Part shown: one piece after another, positions 52,465-62,074 of the stretch
Position numbering within the stretch: the first letter of the stretch is position 1
Layout: the number at the start of each line of letters is the position of its first letter
Source of the DNA: CAZLYF01 sp964586835
GTDB lineage: Bacteria; Bacillota; Clostridia; Christensenellales; Aristaeellaceae
Length of the DNA: 64,000 nucleotides
NCBI GenBank assembly: GCA_964586835.1
Contig: CAZPIC010000012.1
Location: 1-64,000 of the forward strand
Reading direction: 5' to 3'
The notes under the pieces: generated by a model
What the model saw: the letters and a program-made list of their open reading frames with translations, nothing else
What the model was told of the DNA's origin: nothing
Databases searched by the model: none
Position numbers and translations under genes: made by a program

Positions 52465-54000
52465 TCACTCGGCACCCAGCAACTCTTTGACTTCCGCGTA
52501 GGTCTGGGTCAGATACGCATTGACTTCGTCAAGACCGTTCTCGCGAGCGACCTGAAGCATCTCATCGTAGAGGACATCGAACTCTTCCTCGCTTGCAGCC
52601 ATGCAGATACGGGGGAAGTACTCCTCGCCAAGGCTGTTTAAGTCGTTGTACATGTGCGCCACATCGGTCCCAGACTTTGGATAGCTCAAGTCGATGGCAT
52701 TGGATATCGCGGCGCGCTTGACGCACTCGTCGAAGATGGCCCGGGTCTCAGGCGTAGCCTCTGCGTAGAAGCCGTTGTAGATGGTGATATAGTTGTCTGC
52801 AGACAGTGGGAACGCCATCTCACGGTAGTCAAGGGCTGCGGTACCGGCTTCGACGGCTTTCTGTCGACGTTCCAGCATTGCGACATTTCCACCTTCGTCA
52901 TAATCCCAGTCGATGCCCTTGACACCATAGGTCAACGAAATCGAATTGTCCTTCTGCTTGGCCCAGTACAGCATCTTGATGGCACGCTCCGGGTCGCTGC
53001 AGTTTTTGGTGATAAACAGGGAAGCCCACCCGGAAATCGGTATCGTATAAGCCCACTTTTCAAGCAGCGGGACCTGGACAATCCTTGCGCCCGGAACGGC
53101 GGCAGAGACTTTCGCTGTGAAGCGCTGCTCGTCGTTTCCAGCAAAATAGCTCACCATGAACACGTTGCCGGCATAAAAATTCTGGAAGGCCTGGTCCTCG
53201 TCGTTGTAGGCGAAATTTTCCTGGTGAATGTAACCCAAGCGATAGAGCTCGTTCATCACCCGGAGCATCTCACGGTAATGCGGATCAGACAGGAACAGGA
53301 CCAAGTTGCCGTCCTCATCCAGCGGGCGGACTGTGTCGTACCCGACCAGCGAACCGAAGGCACTGTATTCACGAGGGCTGAACACGATGGGTTGCATGTC
53401 AGGGTATGTCTCGCTCACCAGCTTCATCAGTGCGAAAAAGTCATCCCTGTTTTCAAGCTTGGGAGAACCCAGGGCCTCGTAGATATCCTGGCGCATGTGG
53501 AACTGGCCGAAGTTCGTGCCCAGATTGGTGGCTGCTTTGACCTCTTCCGCGGTGTTGAACTCGTTCTTGAGCATATAGTACTGGCCATCCTCGGAGAAGT
53601 AGGCGTTGAGTTTCTTCTCCACCTCCGGCACCTTCCACTGGGGCACATATTTGTCGATCAGTTCCTGCAGTGGCCAGCAGAAGTCCGAGTCGGACAGCGC
53701 ACTGACCTTTGCCGCTGAGCTGCAGGCGATCAGGTCGGGCAGGTCTCCGGAAGCTATGAGCAGGTTCAGCTGCTCGCTGTCGCTGGCCTTGATCATATTC
53801 AGCGTGATGCCAGTCTGTTCGCGCATCCAGTCCTGGCAGATTCCCCCCTCAAAGGTATCAAAGTCCATCCAAGTCCAGTCAACAAAGAAGTTAAAGGTAT
53901 GGGGAGATTTTGGGTCAAGCAGGTTGGTCTCCTCTGCCGGCGCGAGCAGGGGGCTAAGAGTCAGGGACACGAGCAACAGTAGGGTCATGGCACGTTTCAT
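52465..54000 (-). CDS. ABC importer solute-binding protein, LplA type
   Basis: A 511-residue extracellular binding protein. The signal peptide (residues 1-22, ending APAEE) has no lipobox cysteine. The mature protein has NFFVDWTWMDFDTFEGGICQDWMREQTGITLNMIKASDSEQLNLLIASGDLPDLI, the standard LplA opening, and TYGVKGIDWDYDEGGNVAML later, which is characteristic. It follows two permeases in the order B-C-A and precedes LacZ. The ligand is likely a galactoside-containing oligosaccharide, from context. Confidence 0.9.
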   Translation of the reverse strand: MKRAMTLLLLVSLTLSPLLAPAEETNLLDPKSPHTFNFFVDWTWMDFDTFEGGICQDWMREQTGITLNMIKASDSEQLNLLIASGDLPDLIACSSAAKVSALSDSDFCWPLQELIDKYVPQWKVPEVEKKLNAYFSEDGQYYMLKNEFNTAEEVKAATNLGTNFGQFHMRQDIYEALGSPKLENRDDFFALMKLVSETYPDMQPIVFSPREYSAFGSLVGYDTVRPLDEDGNLVLFLSDPHYREMLRVMNELYRLGYIHQENFAYNDEDQAFQNFYAGNVFMVSYFAGNDEQRFTAKVSAAVPGARIVQVPLLEKWAYTIPISGWASLFITKNCSDPERAIKMLYWAKQKDNSISLTYGVKGIDWDYDEGGNVAMLERRQKAVEAGTAALDYREMAFPLSADNYITIYNGFYAEATPETRAIFDECVKRAAISNAIDLSYPKSGTDVAHMYNDLNSLGEEYFPRICMAASEEEFDVLYDEMLQVARENGLDEVNAYLTQTYAEVKELLGAE

Positions 54001-54058
54001 GTCGCAGACCTCCTTTATTCTATCGGCCTTTCAAGCCTGACAATGCTGGGAAGCTCGC

Positions 54059-54964
54059 CTAACCCTTGACGGCTCCCAGCATGATGCCCTTGACAAAATA
54101 CTTTTGCAAAAAAGGATACACACACATGATCGGGAGCACTGCGATAATCATCGCAGCCATCTGAACGGACGCAGCCGTCACCGTGCTGTGCCTGGCTGCC
54201 TGCATCATCGCCTGGCGCGAGCTTGTGTCCACCTGGTTCTGGATGATGATCTCCCGCATCAGGAAAGCCAGCGTGCGCAACTCCCTGTTGCCTGGCGCGA
54301 AGAAGGCCGTGTCGGACCAGGAATTCCACTGAGAAACAGCCGCGAACAGGCCTAGTGTCGCCAGAAGCGCTTTGGACAGCGGCAAAATGATCCTGATAAA
54401 GATCCGCAACTCCCCCGCACCGTCAAGCCTGGCTGACTCCTTCATCTCGCTGGGAATCTCACGGAAGAAGCTGATGGCCAGGATGCAGTAATACGTGGAA
54501 AACATCGTCGGAATGATGTAGACGGTGAACCTGTTCAGCATCCCGTATGCGCGAAGGACCAGGTAATAGGGGATCAGGCCGCCACTGAAGTACATGCAGA
54601 TCAGCAGGATGACGTTGTAGGTCTTCATGAACTTGAGCTTTTCCGTCGACATCCCATAGGCAACCAGGCAGGTGAACAGGAGGGTCAACAGGGTGCCTGC
54701 CACTGTCTTAGCGACCGTGATCCCGATGGCGCCAAGCCACTTTGGGTCCGACAGAAACTGAGCATAGTTGTTCAAAGTAAACTGTCGTGGCCACAGGAAA
54801 ATACCACCCCTGAGCGCGTCCAGCCCGTCGTTGAGGGACATGATGATCACATAATAAAATGGATACACCGTGATCAGCAGCACGAAGGTGACGAAGACCA
54901 GAGTTACTGCATCAATGACCCTGTCCTCTGCCGTTTTTCGGATCGCATGGCGGCGTTTCATCAT
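54059..54964 (-). CDS. ABC sugar importer permease, LplC type
   Basis: A 301-residue permease with six hydrophobic spans. The EAA loop reads MKESARLDGAGELRIFIRIILPLSKALLATLGLF and the tail YFVKGIMLGAVKG is diagnostic for the LplC/YtcP group. It begins 15 bases after the LplB-type gene and ends 58 bases before the binding-protein gene. Confidence 0.9.
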   Translation of the reverse strand: MMKRRHAIRKTAEDRVIDAVTLVFVTFVLLITVYPFYYVIIMSLNDGLDALRGGIFLWPRQFTLNNYAQFLSDPKWLGAIGITVAKTVAGTLLTLLFTCLVAYGMSTEKLKFMKTYNVILLICMYFSGGLIPYYLVLRAYGMLNRFTVYIIPTMFSTYYCILAISFFREIPSEMKESARLDGAGELRIFIRIILPLSKALLATLGLFAAVSQWNSWSDTAFFAPGNRELRTLAFLMREIIIQNQVDTSSRQAMMQAARHSTVTAASVQMAAMIIAVLPIMCVYPFLQKYFVKGIMLGAVKG

Positions 54965-54979
54965 GGCAGGACCTCCCTC

Positions 54980-55930
54980 TCAAAACAGCGAGGCACCGGA
55001 GAGCCTGCGCGAGATGCTGTTGGCGGACATCACCAGGACAAAGGAGATGACAGACTGGATCAGGCCGGCAGCTGTCGCAAAAGAGTAGCGCCCCTGGCTC
55101 AGGCCGGATCTGTAGACAAAAACCTCAATGATTTCGCTTCTGGATATGTTCAGGTTGTTGCCAAGGAGCATCGCCTGGTCAAAATTCGCGGAGAAAAGGC
55201 TGCCGATCGCCAGGATCAGGAGGACCGATACGGTTCCACGGATGCCGGGTAAGGTGATATGCCTGATCCTCTTCAAGCGCCCCGCCCCATCTATCTGTGC
55301 ACTCTCGTAGAGGGAAGGATCGATGCCAGAGATCGCAGCCAGGTAGATGATGGCACTCCACCCCATCTCTTTCCAGATGTCTGAAGCCACTGCCATGCCA
55401 TAATACAAACCGGGGTCTGTCAGAACCGGAATAGGCTGGCTGATGACCCCAAGGGACTGGAGCAGCTCGTTTAGCATGCCGGTTGACGTTGAAAAAAAGG
55501 CATGGATGATGCCTGCAACAATGGTCCAGGAAATGAAGTGCGGCAGGTAGCTGGCGGTCTGTACCAGCCTTTTATACCTGTGGCCCCGCATCTCTGTGAT
55601 CATGATGGCAAAGAGAATGGGCAGTGGGAAGGAGAAAACGAGTTTCAACACGCTGATGAGCACAGTATTCCTGACCAGCACGCCAAACTTTCTGTGATAG
55701 ATGAAATCCAGAAAATTTTTCATGCCTACGCCCGGAGCCGTAAACATGCCAAAGAAGCCCGTCTTGATGCTGTAGTCCTTGAAGGATATGATGACGCCGA
55801 CCATGGGAATGATGGAAAATAGAAGGAGGAAGAGCAAGCCCAGCCACACGAAAACATGGGAGGGCAACTGTCTTTTAAACTCTCGGACAGACGTCTTGCG
55901 CAGCACCGCTGCAGCATGTCTGCGCTCCAT
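54980..55930 (-). CDS. ABC sugar importer permease, LplB type
   Basis: A 316-residue permease. The start MERRHAAAVLRKTSVREFKRQLPSHVFVWLGLLFLLLFSIIPMVGVIISFKDY leads into the first span. The EAA loop is YESAQIDGAGRLKRIRHITLPGI, and the C-terminus ISRRLSGASLF is typical of LplB. AGGAGG lies ten bases before ATG 55930 and seven before the in-frame GTG at 55933, so either may be used. It is the first gene of the galactoside operon; no ATPase is linked. Confidence 0.88.
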   Translation of the reverse strand: MERRHAAAVLRKTSVREFKRQLPSHVFVWLGLLFLLLFSIIPMVGVIISFKDYSIKTGFFGMFTAPGVGMKNFLDFIYHRKFGVLVRNTVLISVLKLVFSFPLPILFAIMITEMRGHRYKRLVQTASYLPHFISWTIVAGIIHAFFSTSTGMLNELLQSLGVISQPIPVLTDPGLYYGMAVASDIWKEMGWSAIIYLAAISGIDPSLYESAQIDGAGRLKRIRHITLPGIRGTVSVLLILAIGSLFSANFDQAMLLGNNLNISRSEIIEVFVYRSGLSQGRYSFATAAGLIQSVISFVLVMSANSISRRLSGASLF

Positions 55931-56035
55931 CACAATGTGGCCTCCTGGCTGAAAGCCGACGGTCGTTCCCACCGAGAATGCGAATGCAAAACCGGGGCAC
56001 TGGCCGCAAGCACCCGTATCGTTCACCTGTCGCAC

Positions 56036-57148
56036 GCCTTAGCCCGGGCTGGCTTCTGTACCGCACGCCCCTGTGCAAACAGTGCACAGCGCCAATCATC
56101 ACTTAAATAAGACAATAAACCTGTGGGCACTTCCCCACCGTTTCAGCTGCCTGAAGTATACGGGCTGAATTCCTTCCGGTCAAGGCTCCGGTGTGCCTGA
56201 CTGCATTGAACGCGAAGAAGGAGTCCGGAAGGAACGCATGAACATTTCAGTCCGAAAGGATTCCCTGAATGATCCCCGGGATTGAAAGACGCGCGCTTAT
56301 ATACGATCAGAACGATGTGATCCTTCACTTTGCAGCTGAGCGTCTGGTAAATCGGGCATCAGAGAGGCTCGAAGGGCTTGATACGCCCTTAGGTCTCCGA
56401 TGGTAGCCTCCTTTCAAGGTACGCTGCATAAAGCGCCTGATTCCCTGTAGCAGGGTCAGGCGCTGGATAGGGGCTAAGGTCTGTCGGGATTCCTCCTGAT
56501 ATGAACAGCCTGAACACAGCTTAAGGATTAGAAAACGGATGGCACGGGCAGGCTTAGCCGCCATTTTAGCCCGCCTGCCATTCCGTCGGCACGCAGGTGC
56601 GGTTGATCCCGTGCCCGGCATAAGGGGGATTGAACGCTCCCCCTGTTCGCAAAAGGTCTCAAAGAGGGTTGCATCGGCGCCATACAGCAGCATCTCCGGG
56701 CGTGTATTGGAAGGTCCTTGTTCACAACCCTCGCTGAATGCCTTCAAAAGGGTCCGGCGTGCCTTCATCTATCCGCTTGTGGAAGCGTGGAAGAGTCTCG
56801 CGTCGAAGGAGAGATCTTCGCCATCGAAATTGGGTTTTCAGGTCCTGTAAATTCCTACTGGATTTCGGTTATCCTGCTTATCAAGGCACTTCCCTTTCAA
56901 GCTGTGCTGTAAACGCCGAATTATTAGCAAAGAAATTCTTGCTCATCATTGTTTCTATCTCTATGACGCCATTTCAATTTCCCCTTTGGCGTCACTTTCT
57001 AAGTGAAAACACCTCCCCTCGCAAAACATGATGATTGATTCACACCCTGGTTTTTTCAGCCATGCCTGTGAATAGGACAGGGGCCGTTTTTAGCCTCACG
57101 TTTATCTTCATATGGGAAAGAGGGTAAATAGCTGTGCAGGCGCGTTGG
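56036..57148. other. Gene-free interval with one stable stem-loop
   Basis: About 1.1 kb upstream of the LplB operon and downstream of the SH3-protein gene. No reading frame with a ribosome binding site and family motif was found. A stem-loop GCGCCTGA-TT-CCCTG-TAG-CAGGG-TC-AGGCGC type lies at 56433-56463. The stretch may hold a decayed gene or an unannotated RNA; nothing decisive is visible. Confidence 0.5.
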
Positions 57149-58855
57149 CTACTCCAATATCCAATCCGTCTGAATCGCTGTGGCAGCAAGGGTTACGTCT
57201 CCCGGGTGCACATAGCCATAGGTCCCTTCCACATCCATCAGCCAGCCAATCTCACCTTGAGGCACCACTACATAGAACCAGCCTCCCTCTTCATTTATCA
57301 CATGCATTTTTGTGCCTACCGGCAAATCCATCACGCTGCCATCCAGCCAGCCGGTACCGCTTTTAAGCGATATATTTTTCTTAGCCTTGGCAACCAGAAG
57401 CGGATTGCTTGTTACGATGTCGCCAAAATCCTCGGCATCTGCTGTTTTGACGTAGATACTGCTTACATAGCCTGTCTTTAAACCAACCTGGGCATGCAGC
57501 CAGGGATGGGGGTCGCCTTTTTCCCAGCCGAGTATTTTTGCCAGTGTGCCGGGGTTCATTTCTCCCAGGCTTTTAGAGCGAGATGAGGTCTGCTGGCGCA
57601 GGTTCACCCCGAGAAGTAAGGCCGTGTTCTCCGGCAGCAGGCTGCCTCTCAACCTGTTCCAAGCTTCATAGGTGGTGGGAAATTGCGCTATGTCAGTGAT
57701 AGCGTCCATAAAGCTAAAAACCGCGTAGTGCTGGGATGTTTCTATCGAGGTACCTTTGGCGTCCATGCCCGTTAACTCCCAACCCTCCGCTTTGTTTTCT
57801 GCCCGAAAGACTTCTGAGGTCCCCTCGTTGATGCGCTGATAACTGACCAGCCGACAGAGGAGTCCGCGGTTTTTGGTACCAACGGGCAGCACGGTAAACT
57901 CTTCCCGGCTGCCATCCTCCAGTATGTAGGCGATGCGCACCATGATGCTGGTATTATCCCCGCTGAACAGGATATCCCTGTCCGTGCGCAGCGCGTTTTC
58001 GCTGACCGGGAACATCTCCCAACCTGCCTCCTCCGGTTTCTTGGCAAAGCTCACCAGCAGGCGGCGCTGCTCCTTTTCAAAGCCCGCCACCCCCACACCG
58101 CGGGTTTTACCGTCAGGCTGTATGATTTCATTGATCACCCCGCCCAGACAAACCCAGCCCTCCAGACGCGGGTGACTGAACAGGGGCTGAATCTGTTCCG
58201 GAATGCGCTGCACAAACTCCACCCTGGTCATGGGCTCGCCAAAGCTGGCTTCCACCTGTATGGGCGTATCCTTGGGCAGGGCATACGCCGGTTCCAGCTG
58301 CAAGCCGTTCTGTTTTAGCACCTTGTCCCGCCACTCCCTCGCGGAGAGGGTCCACAAAGCAGGCGGTCCCAAGCAGGAGATGAAAAATTCTTCCACCGCC
58401 TGCGCGGCTGTTATATTCCCCTGGGTAAGGCCGTGTGACAACGCGACGGTCGGACGGATGTTTCCCAGGAGGGCGATTCTGTCCCGGAAGGCTTTCATCG
58501 CTGCCTGATCCCAGTTTGAAAACCAATGGTGCTCTTTTGCGCTGTACAATGCGTCGCGAATGGAGGCTTCTCCCGGGTAATCCGACCAGTTCCCCTCGAA
58601 GAAGGGCGTCAGGTCCGCTTCCGGTCCGCCTAAGTAGATCCGGGTGTACACCCATTGCGGATCATCCTTGTGCCAATAACGCAGGGTACCGTGCCCGTCA
58701 TCGGAAAACTCAAAGGCCTCTGCGTCCTCCAGGGTGTAGCCATAGACCTCGGTCAGGCCGGCTTTTAGGGATTCGATTTGATCCTCCCGTGCAGCGAAGG
58801 CAGCTGGGAAGAGAAAGGTGAGCAATAGAGTCAAACAAAGCACTCGTCTTATCAT
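57149..58855 (-). CDS. Secreted protein with C-terminal SH3-like domains
   Basis: A 568-residue exported protein. Residues 1-21 are a signal peptide ending AAFA. The N-terminal 350 residues are of unknown fold. The C-terminal part has two bacterial SH3-type segments: NTALLLGVNLRQQTSSRSKSLGEMNPGTLAKILGWEKGDPHPWLHAQVGLKTGYVSSIYV, and a second ending with VGTKMHVINEEGGWFYVVVPQGEIGWLMDVEGTYGYV. Such domains usually bind cell-wall peptide. It is transcribed 30 bases after the M56 protease gene and so is probably the effector of the BlaI-type regulon, hence linked to wall stress. No function is known. Confidence 0.78.
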   Translation of the reverse strand: MIRRVLCLTLLLTFLFPAAFAAREDQIESLKAGLTEVYGYTLEDAEAFEFSDDGHGTLRYWHKDDPQWVYTRIYLGGPEADLTPFFEGNWSDYPGEASIRDALYSAKEHHWFSNWDQAAMKAFRDRIALLGNIRPTVALSHGLTQGNITAAQAVEEFFISCLGPPALWTLSAREWRDKVLKQNGLQLEPAYALPKDTPIQVEASFGEPMTRVEFVQRIPEQIQPLFSHPRLEGWVCLGGVINEIIQPDGKTRGVGVAGFEKEQRRLLVSFAKKPEEAGWEMFPVSENALRTDRDILFSGDNTSIMVRIAYILEDGSREEFTVLPVGTKNRGLLCRLVSYQRINEGTSEVFRAENKAEGWELTGMDAKGTSIETSQHYAVFSFMDAITDIAQFPTTYEAWNRLRGSLLPENTALLLGVNLRQQTSSRSKSLGEMNPGTLAKILGWEKGDPHPWLHAQVGLKTGYVSSIYVKTADAEDFGDIVTSNPLLVAKAKKNISLKSGTGWLDGSVMDLPVGTKMHVINEEGGWFYVVVPQGEIGWLMDVEGTYGYVHPGDVTLAATAIQTDWILE

Positions 58856-58885
58856 GAGAAACCTCCATGTGCATTTTTAAGTGCA

Positions 58886-60487
58886 TCAGCCGTTGCTGCC
58901 GCCCTGATGTGCATTGAAATCCAGATATATGATTCGCACCTGTGGGGTAATCTGCACGCTGACGCGGGCCGAGGGCCCCCGTGTGTTCTCCAGATCCGGC
59001 TTGACAGGGTAGAAGCTGAAATCAATATAAATCTCATCTCCGGCGCGCGCGACTCCGCTCGTCCAGTAGTTGGCCTGCAGGGCCACGTCCGGGTTTATCT
59101 GGTGCAGGAAGCGCTGCACGTCCTTGACCAGTTCCTGTTCCTCCTGCTCTGACAGGACGGAGCCGACAGACGCGTAGGCATCCTCCCAGCGACATTCATG
59201 ATTGTGCAGTTGATAGACCCGTCCGGCCCTGTCAAACAGGAAGGAAACAAAAGCGATGTCTTTGTCCTCTGGCCCGGCTGTCACGAGGTAGGCATCAGGG
59301 TCTTCCACGAGTTCAATCTGTTCCCACTTAAGCCCTTCCACAGGTGCCATGCCCAGCTCTCCTAAAGCCATCAGCCTTTTACCATAAGCGAGGGCTTCAT
59401 CCTGGTTGATGATCCGTTGCTCTGCTGGGATCTCTGAGCTGTGTGTCAGCCGAGGCTTGACCGGCGCTTCCAGGGTTGCAAAGGCGCCTACCAGGCTCAT
59501 GGCTGCCAGTAGCGCGAAACTGAGCGACAGCCAGCGCAGAGGTTTGCGGCTATCCAGGACGGTTTTCATCCTGGTTTTGAGTTTCCGATGGGTATGGGTC
59601 ATCCCGGTAGCCAGCACAGCCAGGCACGGAGCATTGCGCCGGGTGGCGGACAGCACCAGTACACTGGCGTAGGCTTCCTTGTCTTTAGGGTTGAGCGCGG
59701 CAGAAACACTGTCATCACAGCGCAGCTCACCGTCAGTCTGGCTCATGAAGGCAGCCATCCAGACCAGAGGGTTGAACCAGTGCAAGGCGCAGCAGGACAG
59801 CCGCAGGATACCCCAGTACTGGTCCTTGTTCTGGTAATGGCAGAGCTCATGGCGCAGCACATGGATCGCATTGTTGGGAGACACCGTGAGCGGTAGTGCG
59901 ATGTAGGGCTTCATCACCCCCACCAGGCAGGCACTGGGCAGGGGGTCTGTGAAGTAGACAGGCAACGGCCTTACCTTCATCTGCGCACACAGAGCCTGAT
60001 ACTCATCCATGAGCTTGCCAGAGATGGGCTCAATGCGGCCGACCTTTACCTTCTGGCGGAAGCGGATGTTGATAAACACAAACCAGGCCAGCACCAGCAT
60101 CAGCCCCACCAAGTAGACCTGAAACAAGGTGATGGGCACATGAGCGTTGTACATGCCAGCCTGCAGATGAGACGCGCTTTGCTGCACCGGTCCCCGACCG
60201 CTCAGGGCGATGCTGTCCAGGAAGTCTGTCAGACGCACCTTGATCTGCCCTGCGATGGGACGGATGGCCTCGTCCGGTGCATAGGGTGTGCGGATGGTGT
60301 AGATATACGGGTTGGGCAGCGTGATGGGCAGCAGCAGCCGGACCGCTATGAGTAGCCAACCAAAGCTCAGCGCGGTGTTGCCCAGTGGCTTGCGCAAGGT
60401 CTTCCTCAATACCATCATCAACAGGATGGCGATGCTGGCCATAAGGTTCGCCTCTAACAGGAAATTGTACAGTATTGCGGTACGCAT
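58886..60487 (-). CDS. M56-family (BlaR1-like) membrane metallopeptidase
   Basis: A 533-residue BlaR1/MecR1-type membrane protease. Four hydrophobic segments surround the zinc motif HELCH (213-217) in VLRHELCHYQNKD. The second Glu ligand lies in MSQTDGELRCDDSVSAAL. After the fourth span (SLSFALLAAMSLVGAFAT) the extracytoplasmic part is about 190 residues and carries none of the SxxK/SxN/KTG motifs of the penicillin-binding sensor. It therefore senses something other than a beta-lactam by acylation. It follows BlaI by 12 bases and should cleave or inactivate that repressor. Confidence 0.85.
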   Translation of the reverse strand: MRTAILYNFLLEANLMASIAILLMMVLRKTLRKPLGNTALSFGWLLIAVRLLLPITLPNPYIYTIRTPYAPDEAIRPIAGQIKVRLTDFLDSIALSGRGPVQQSASHLQAGMYNAHVPITLFQVYLVGLMLVLAWFVFINIRFRQKVKVGRIEPISGKLMDEYQALCAQMKVRPLPVYFTDPLPSACLVGVMKPYIALPLTVSPNNAIHVLRHELCHYQNKDQYWGILRLSCCALHWFNPLVWMAAFMSQTDGELRCDDSVSAALNPKDKEAYASVLVLSATRRNAPCLAVLATGMTHTHRKLKTRMKTVLDSRKPLRWLSLSFALLAAMSLVGAFATLEAPVKPRLTHSSEIPAEQRIINQDEALAYGKRLMALGELGMAPVEGLKWEQIELVEDPDAYLVTAGPEDKDIAFVSFLFDRAGRVYQLHNHECRWEDAYASVGSVLSEQEEQELVKDVQRFLHQINPDVALQANYWTSGVARAGDEIYIDFSFYPVKPDLENTRGPSARVSVQITPQVRIIYLDFNAHQGGSNG

Positions 60488-60499
60488 TTCCGGCCTCCT

Positions 60500-60871
60500 C
60501 TATGCTTTCTTGTTGGCTTTCAACAGGTTCAGCAGATCCTGAATCTCTTCCAGGCTCATCTCTCCCGAATCCACCAGAGAATTAATCAGCAGGCTGGGCT
60601 TGCCCTTAAAGACGCTGGACAGGAATTTCCGCGTCTGGCTGGCAGAAGCCTCCTCCTTGGTGATTTTAGGCGAATACAGTTTTACCGGACCAGATTCGTC
60701 CACCGACACGCTGCCCTTGTCCTGCATCCTTTTAAGCAGGGTGATGACCGTGTGCCGGGTCCAGCTGGTTTCCGGCTCCAGGATTTTGGTAATCTCACTC
60801 ATCGGGCGGGGGGCGGACTCCCAGAGCACCTCCAGGATTTTCCATTCCGCTTCCGTGGTTTGCACAGCCAA
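60500..60871 (-). CDS. BlaI/MecI/CopY-family repressor, TTG start
   Basis: A 123-residue winged-helix repressor. TTEAEWKILEVLWESAPRPMSEITKILEPETSWTRHTVITLLKRMQDKGSVSV is the typical BlaI DNA-binding domain, and the C-terminal dimerisation helix contains the FKGKPSLLINSLVDSGEMSLEEIQDLLNLL stretch. The start is TTG 60871, with AGGAGG eight bases upstream; GTG 60865 is too close. It is the first gene of the three-gene operon and is autoregulated through the two operators upstream. Confidence 0.88.
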   Translation of the reverse strand: MAVQTTEAEWKILEVLWESAPRPMSEITKILEPETSWTRHTVITLLKRMQDKGSVSVDESGPVKLYSPKITKEEASASQTRKFLSSVFKGKPSLLINSLVDSGEMSLEEIQDLLNLLKANKKA

Positions 60872-60891
60872 TCAGCTCACCTCCTGATAAT

Positions 60892-60930
60892 GTAGACAGC
60901 CGTCTACTTGGAGAGTATACAGGCGTCTAC
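60892..60930 (-). promoter_or_regulatory. Twin BlaI-type operators
   Basis: GTAGAC-AGCC-GTCTAC (60892-60907) and GTATAC-AGGC-GTCTAC (60915-60930) are near-identical 16-base palindromes with 23-base spacing. One overlaps the -10 box and spacer of the promoter, the other lies just downstream. This arrangement matches a repressor of the BlaI/CopY type acting on its own operon. Confidence 0.82.
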
Positions 60931-60943
60931 TCGGGCTTGTCAA
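60914..60943 (-). promoter_or_regulatory. Promoter of the BlaI-M56-SH3 operon
   Basis: Minus-strand TTGACA (60943-60938) and TATACT (60919-60914) are 18 bases apart. The upstream operator lies in the spacer and overlaps the -10 box. Confidence 0.8.
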
Positions 60944-61489
60944 CCCTTCCAACGAAAAACCTTTTTGGTTCATGTTTTTTCTGAACGACCAGCCCTTTGT
61001 CTTTACCGCTGAGAGGATTTTGAGCGCGGGCCTTCGCCATCCACCACTGCCTGGTCGAAACCAACGGTTTTCTCTGCATAAAGCTCGAACTGATCTTCCA
61101 AGATGTCTTTCGCTCCTGCCAATGCATGCGCCTGCAGGATGGCGTTTCTCTCTGGAAGACCAACGCCCCATGGACTGCCCCAATCTTGACTGCCGCATAG
61201 CCCTCTTTGTGTACGCGTTGAGGTCGCCTTCTTAAAAGCCAGAAGGGTATTGTCACGCATGATTTTTGTGCACCCCCGCTTAAAGTTCCAGGGTCAAGCC
61301 TGACTATTGGGGTTTCCTGCCTTTTCCGCCAGAGCTTCGTATTCCTTCACGCCGCGATTATTCAACACATCGTCCTCATCACTCCTGAAGATCCTGGACA
61401 GCCTTGCAACAGCTGCGCTTCACATCCCTTTTTCATCCTGAGTTCCCTGCCGATGGAGAGCGTCCCTGTCTTAAGAGTTGGAGGGATCG
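60944..61489. other. Gene-free interval, possibly decayed
   Basis: About 545 bases with only short open frames. A minus-strand frame of about 85 residues (ATG at 61260) has no recognisable motif. The stretch adjoins the transposase fragment and may be decayed coding sequence. I cannot assign it. Confidence 0.45.
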
Positions 61490-61910
61490 ACATAGCTGGA
61501 AGCCCCCAGGGTCGATGGCAAGTTTCGTGTTTCAATCCATCACAATAACGGTTACCGGCATGCAAGTACCCAGCCTGATGTGCTGGACCCGGAAACCGAA
61601 AAGAGGGTATACCGCCACATTTATAGGGACGTTGTAGACGAGAATCTGAGATTTTTCCTGGAAAGGCAAACCCCTGCGCCAGTCGGAAAGAGCAGGACAG
61701 CTTGAAGTCCCCCGACTGAGACTTGTGTGAGATTTAAAAACCATCCGACCAGCCTGATCTGGGAAGACCAGCCTACGATGATGATGACGTGAACCGCCTG
61801 TATGGCGCTGTCTAGCTTTTTAAGCAGGCCGAAAAGAGCATGGCGGACCTCCCGCCCAACCTCTCGATCCTAGCCGGAGGGTAGCGCATCTGCATGCACC
61901 AACGGTCATT
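61490..61910 (+). pseudogene. Decayed IS1634-like transposase, N-terminal fragment
   Basis: From about 61508 the plus strand reads RVDGKFRVSIHHNNGYRHAST, then PDVLDPETEKRVYRHIYRDVVDEN to a stop at 61703-61705. This is the N-terminal pattern of IS1634-like transposases in gut Clostridia, as far as I recall. A second frame then reads GRPAYDDDDVNRLYGAV from 61762, an internal block of the same protein, interrupted by a stop. A frameshift, an internal stop and loss of the DDE domain make it a dead fragment. No inverted ends were located. Confidence 0.6.
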
Positions 61911-62060
61911 CCCTCCCGTGATGGCCACGCCGATCATCCTAAAGATCCGTCGGCGGAAGTCCGGCCTGAAGGCTGAGGCCCCTTTGAGGAGGGCGGGGCA
62001 TCGCGCGCGAACGAATAGACGAGACCACCTCAGCCGCCTCAGCCTCTCTTTGGACGTCAT
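61812..62060 (-). pseudogene. Possible remnant of citrate lyase beta subunit gene (citE)
   Basis: Immediately after the citD stop an open frame of 82 residues begins MTSKERLRRLRWSRLFVRARCPALLKGASAF. This resembles the opening of CitE (KERLRRTMLFVPGNNPAMLKDA...), which follows citD in citrate lyase operons. Similarity is lost within 60 residues, and the frame ends in the transposase fragment region. If right, citE was truncated by insertion and decay. The resemblance is short, so this is tentative. Confidence 0.4.
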
Positions 62061-62074
62061 TGCATAGCGCTCCC

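Noticed and set aside
56325..56768. Minus-strand frame of about 147 residues
   Set aside because: No ribosome binding site, no hydrophobic or domain pattern, and a strong stem-loop lies inside it; not supportable as a gene.
57149..60871. Beta-lactam resistance operon (BlaI/BlaR1)
   Set aside because: No beta-lactamase gene is present and the M56 protein lacks the penicillin-binding sensor domain.
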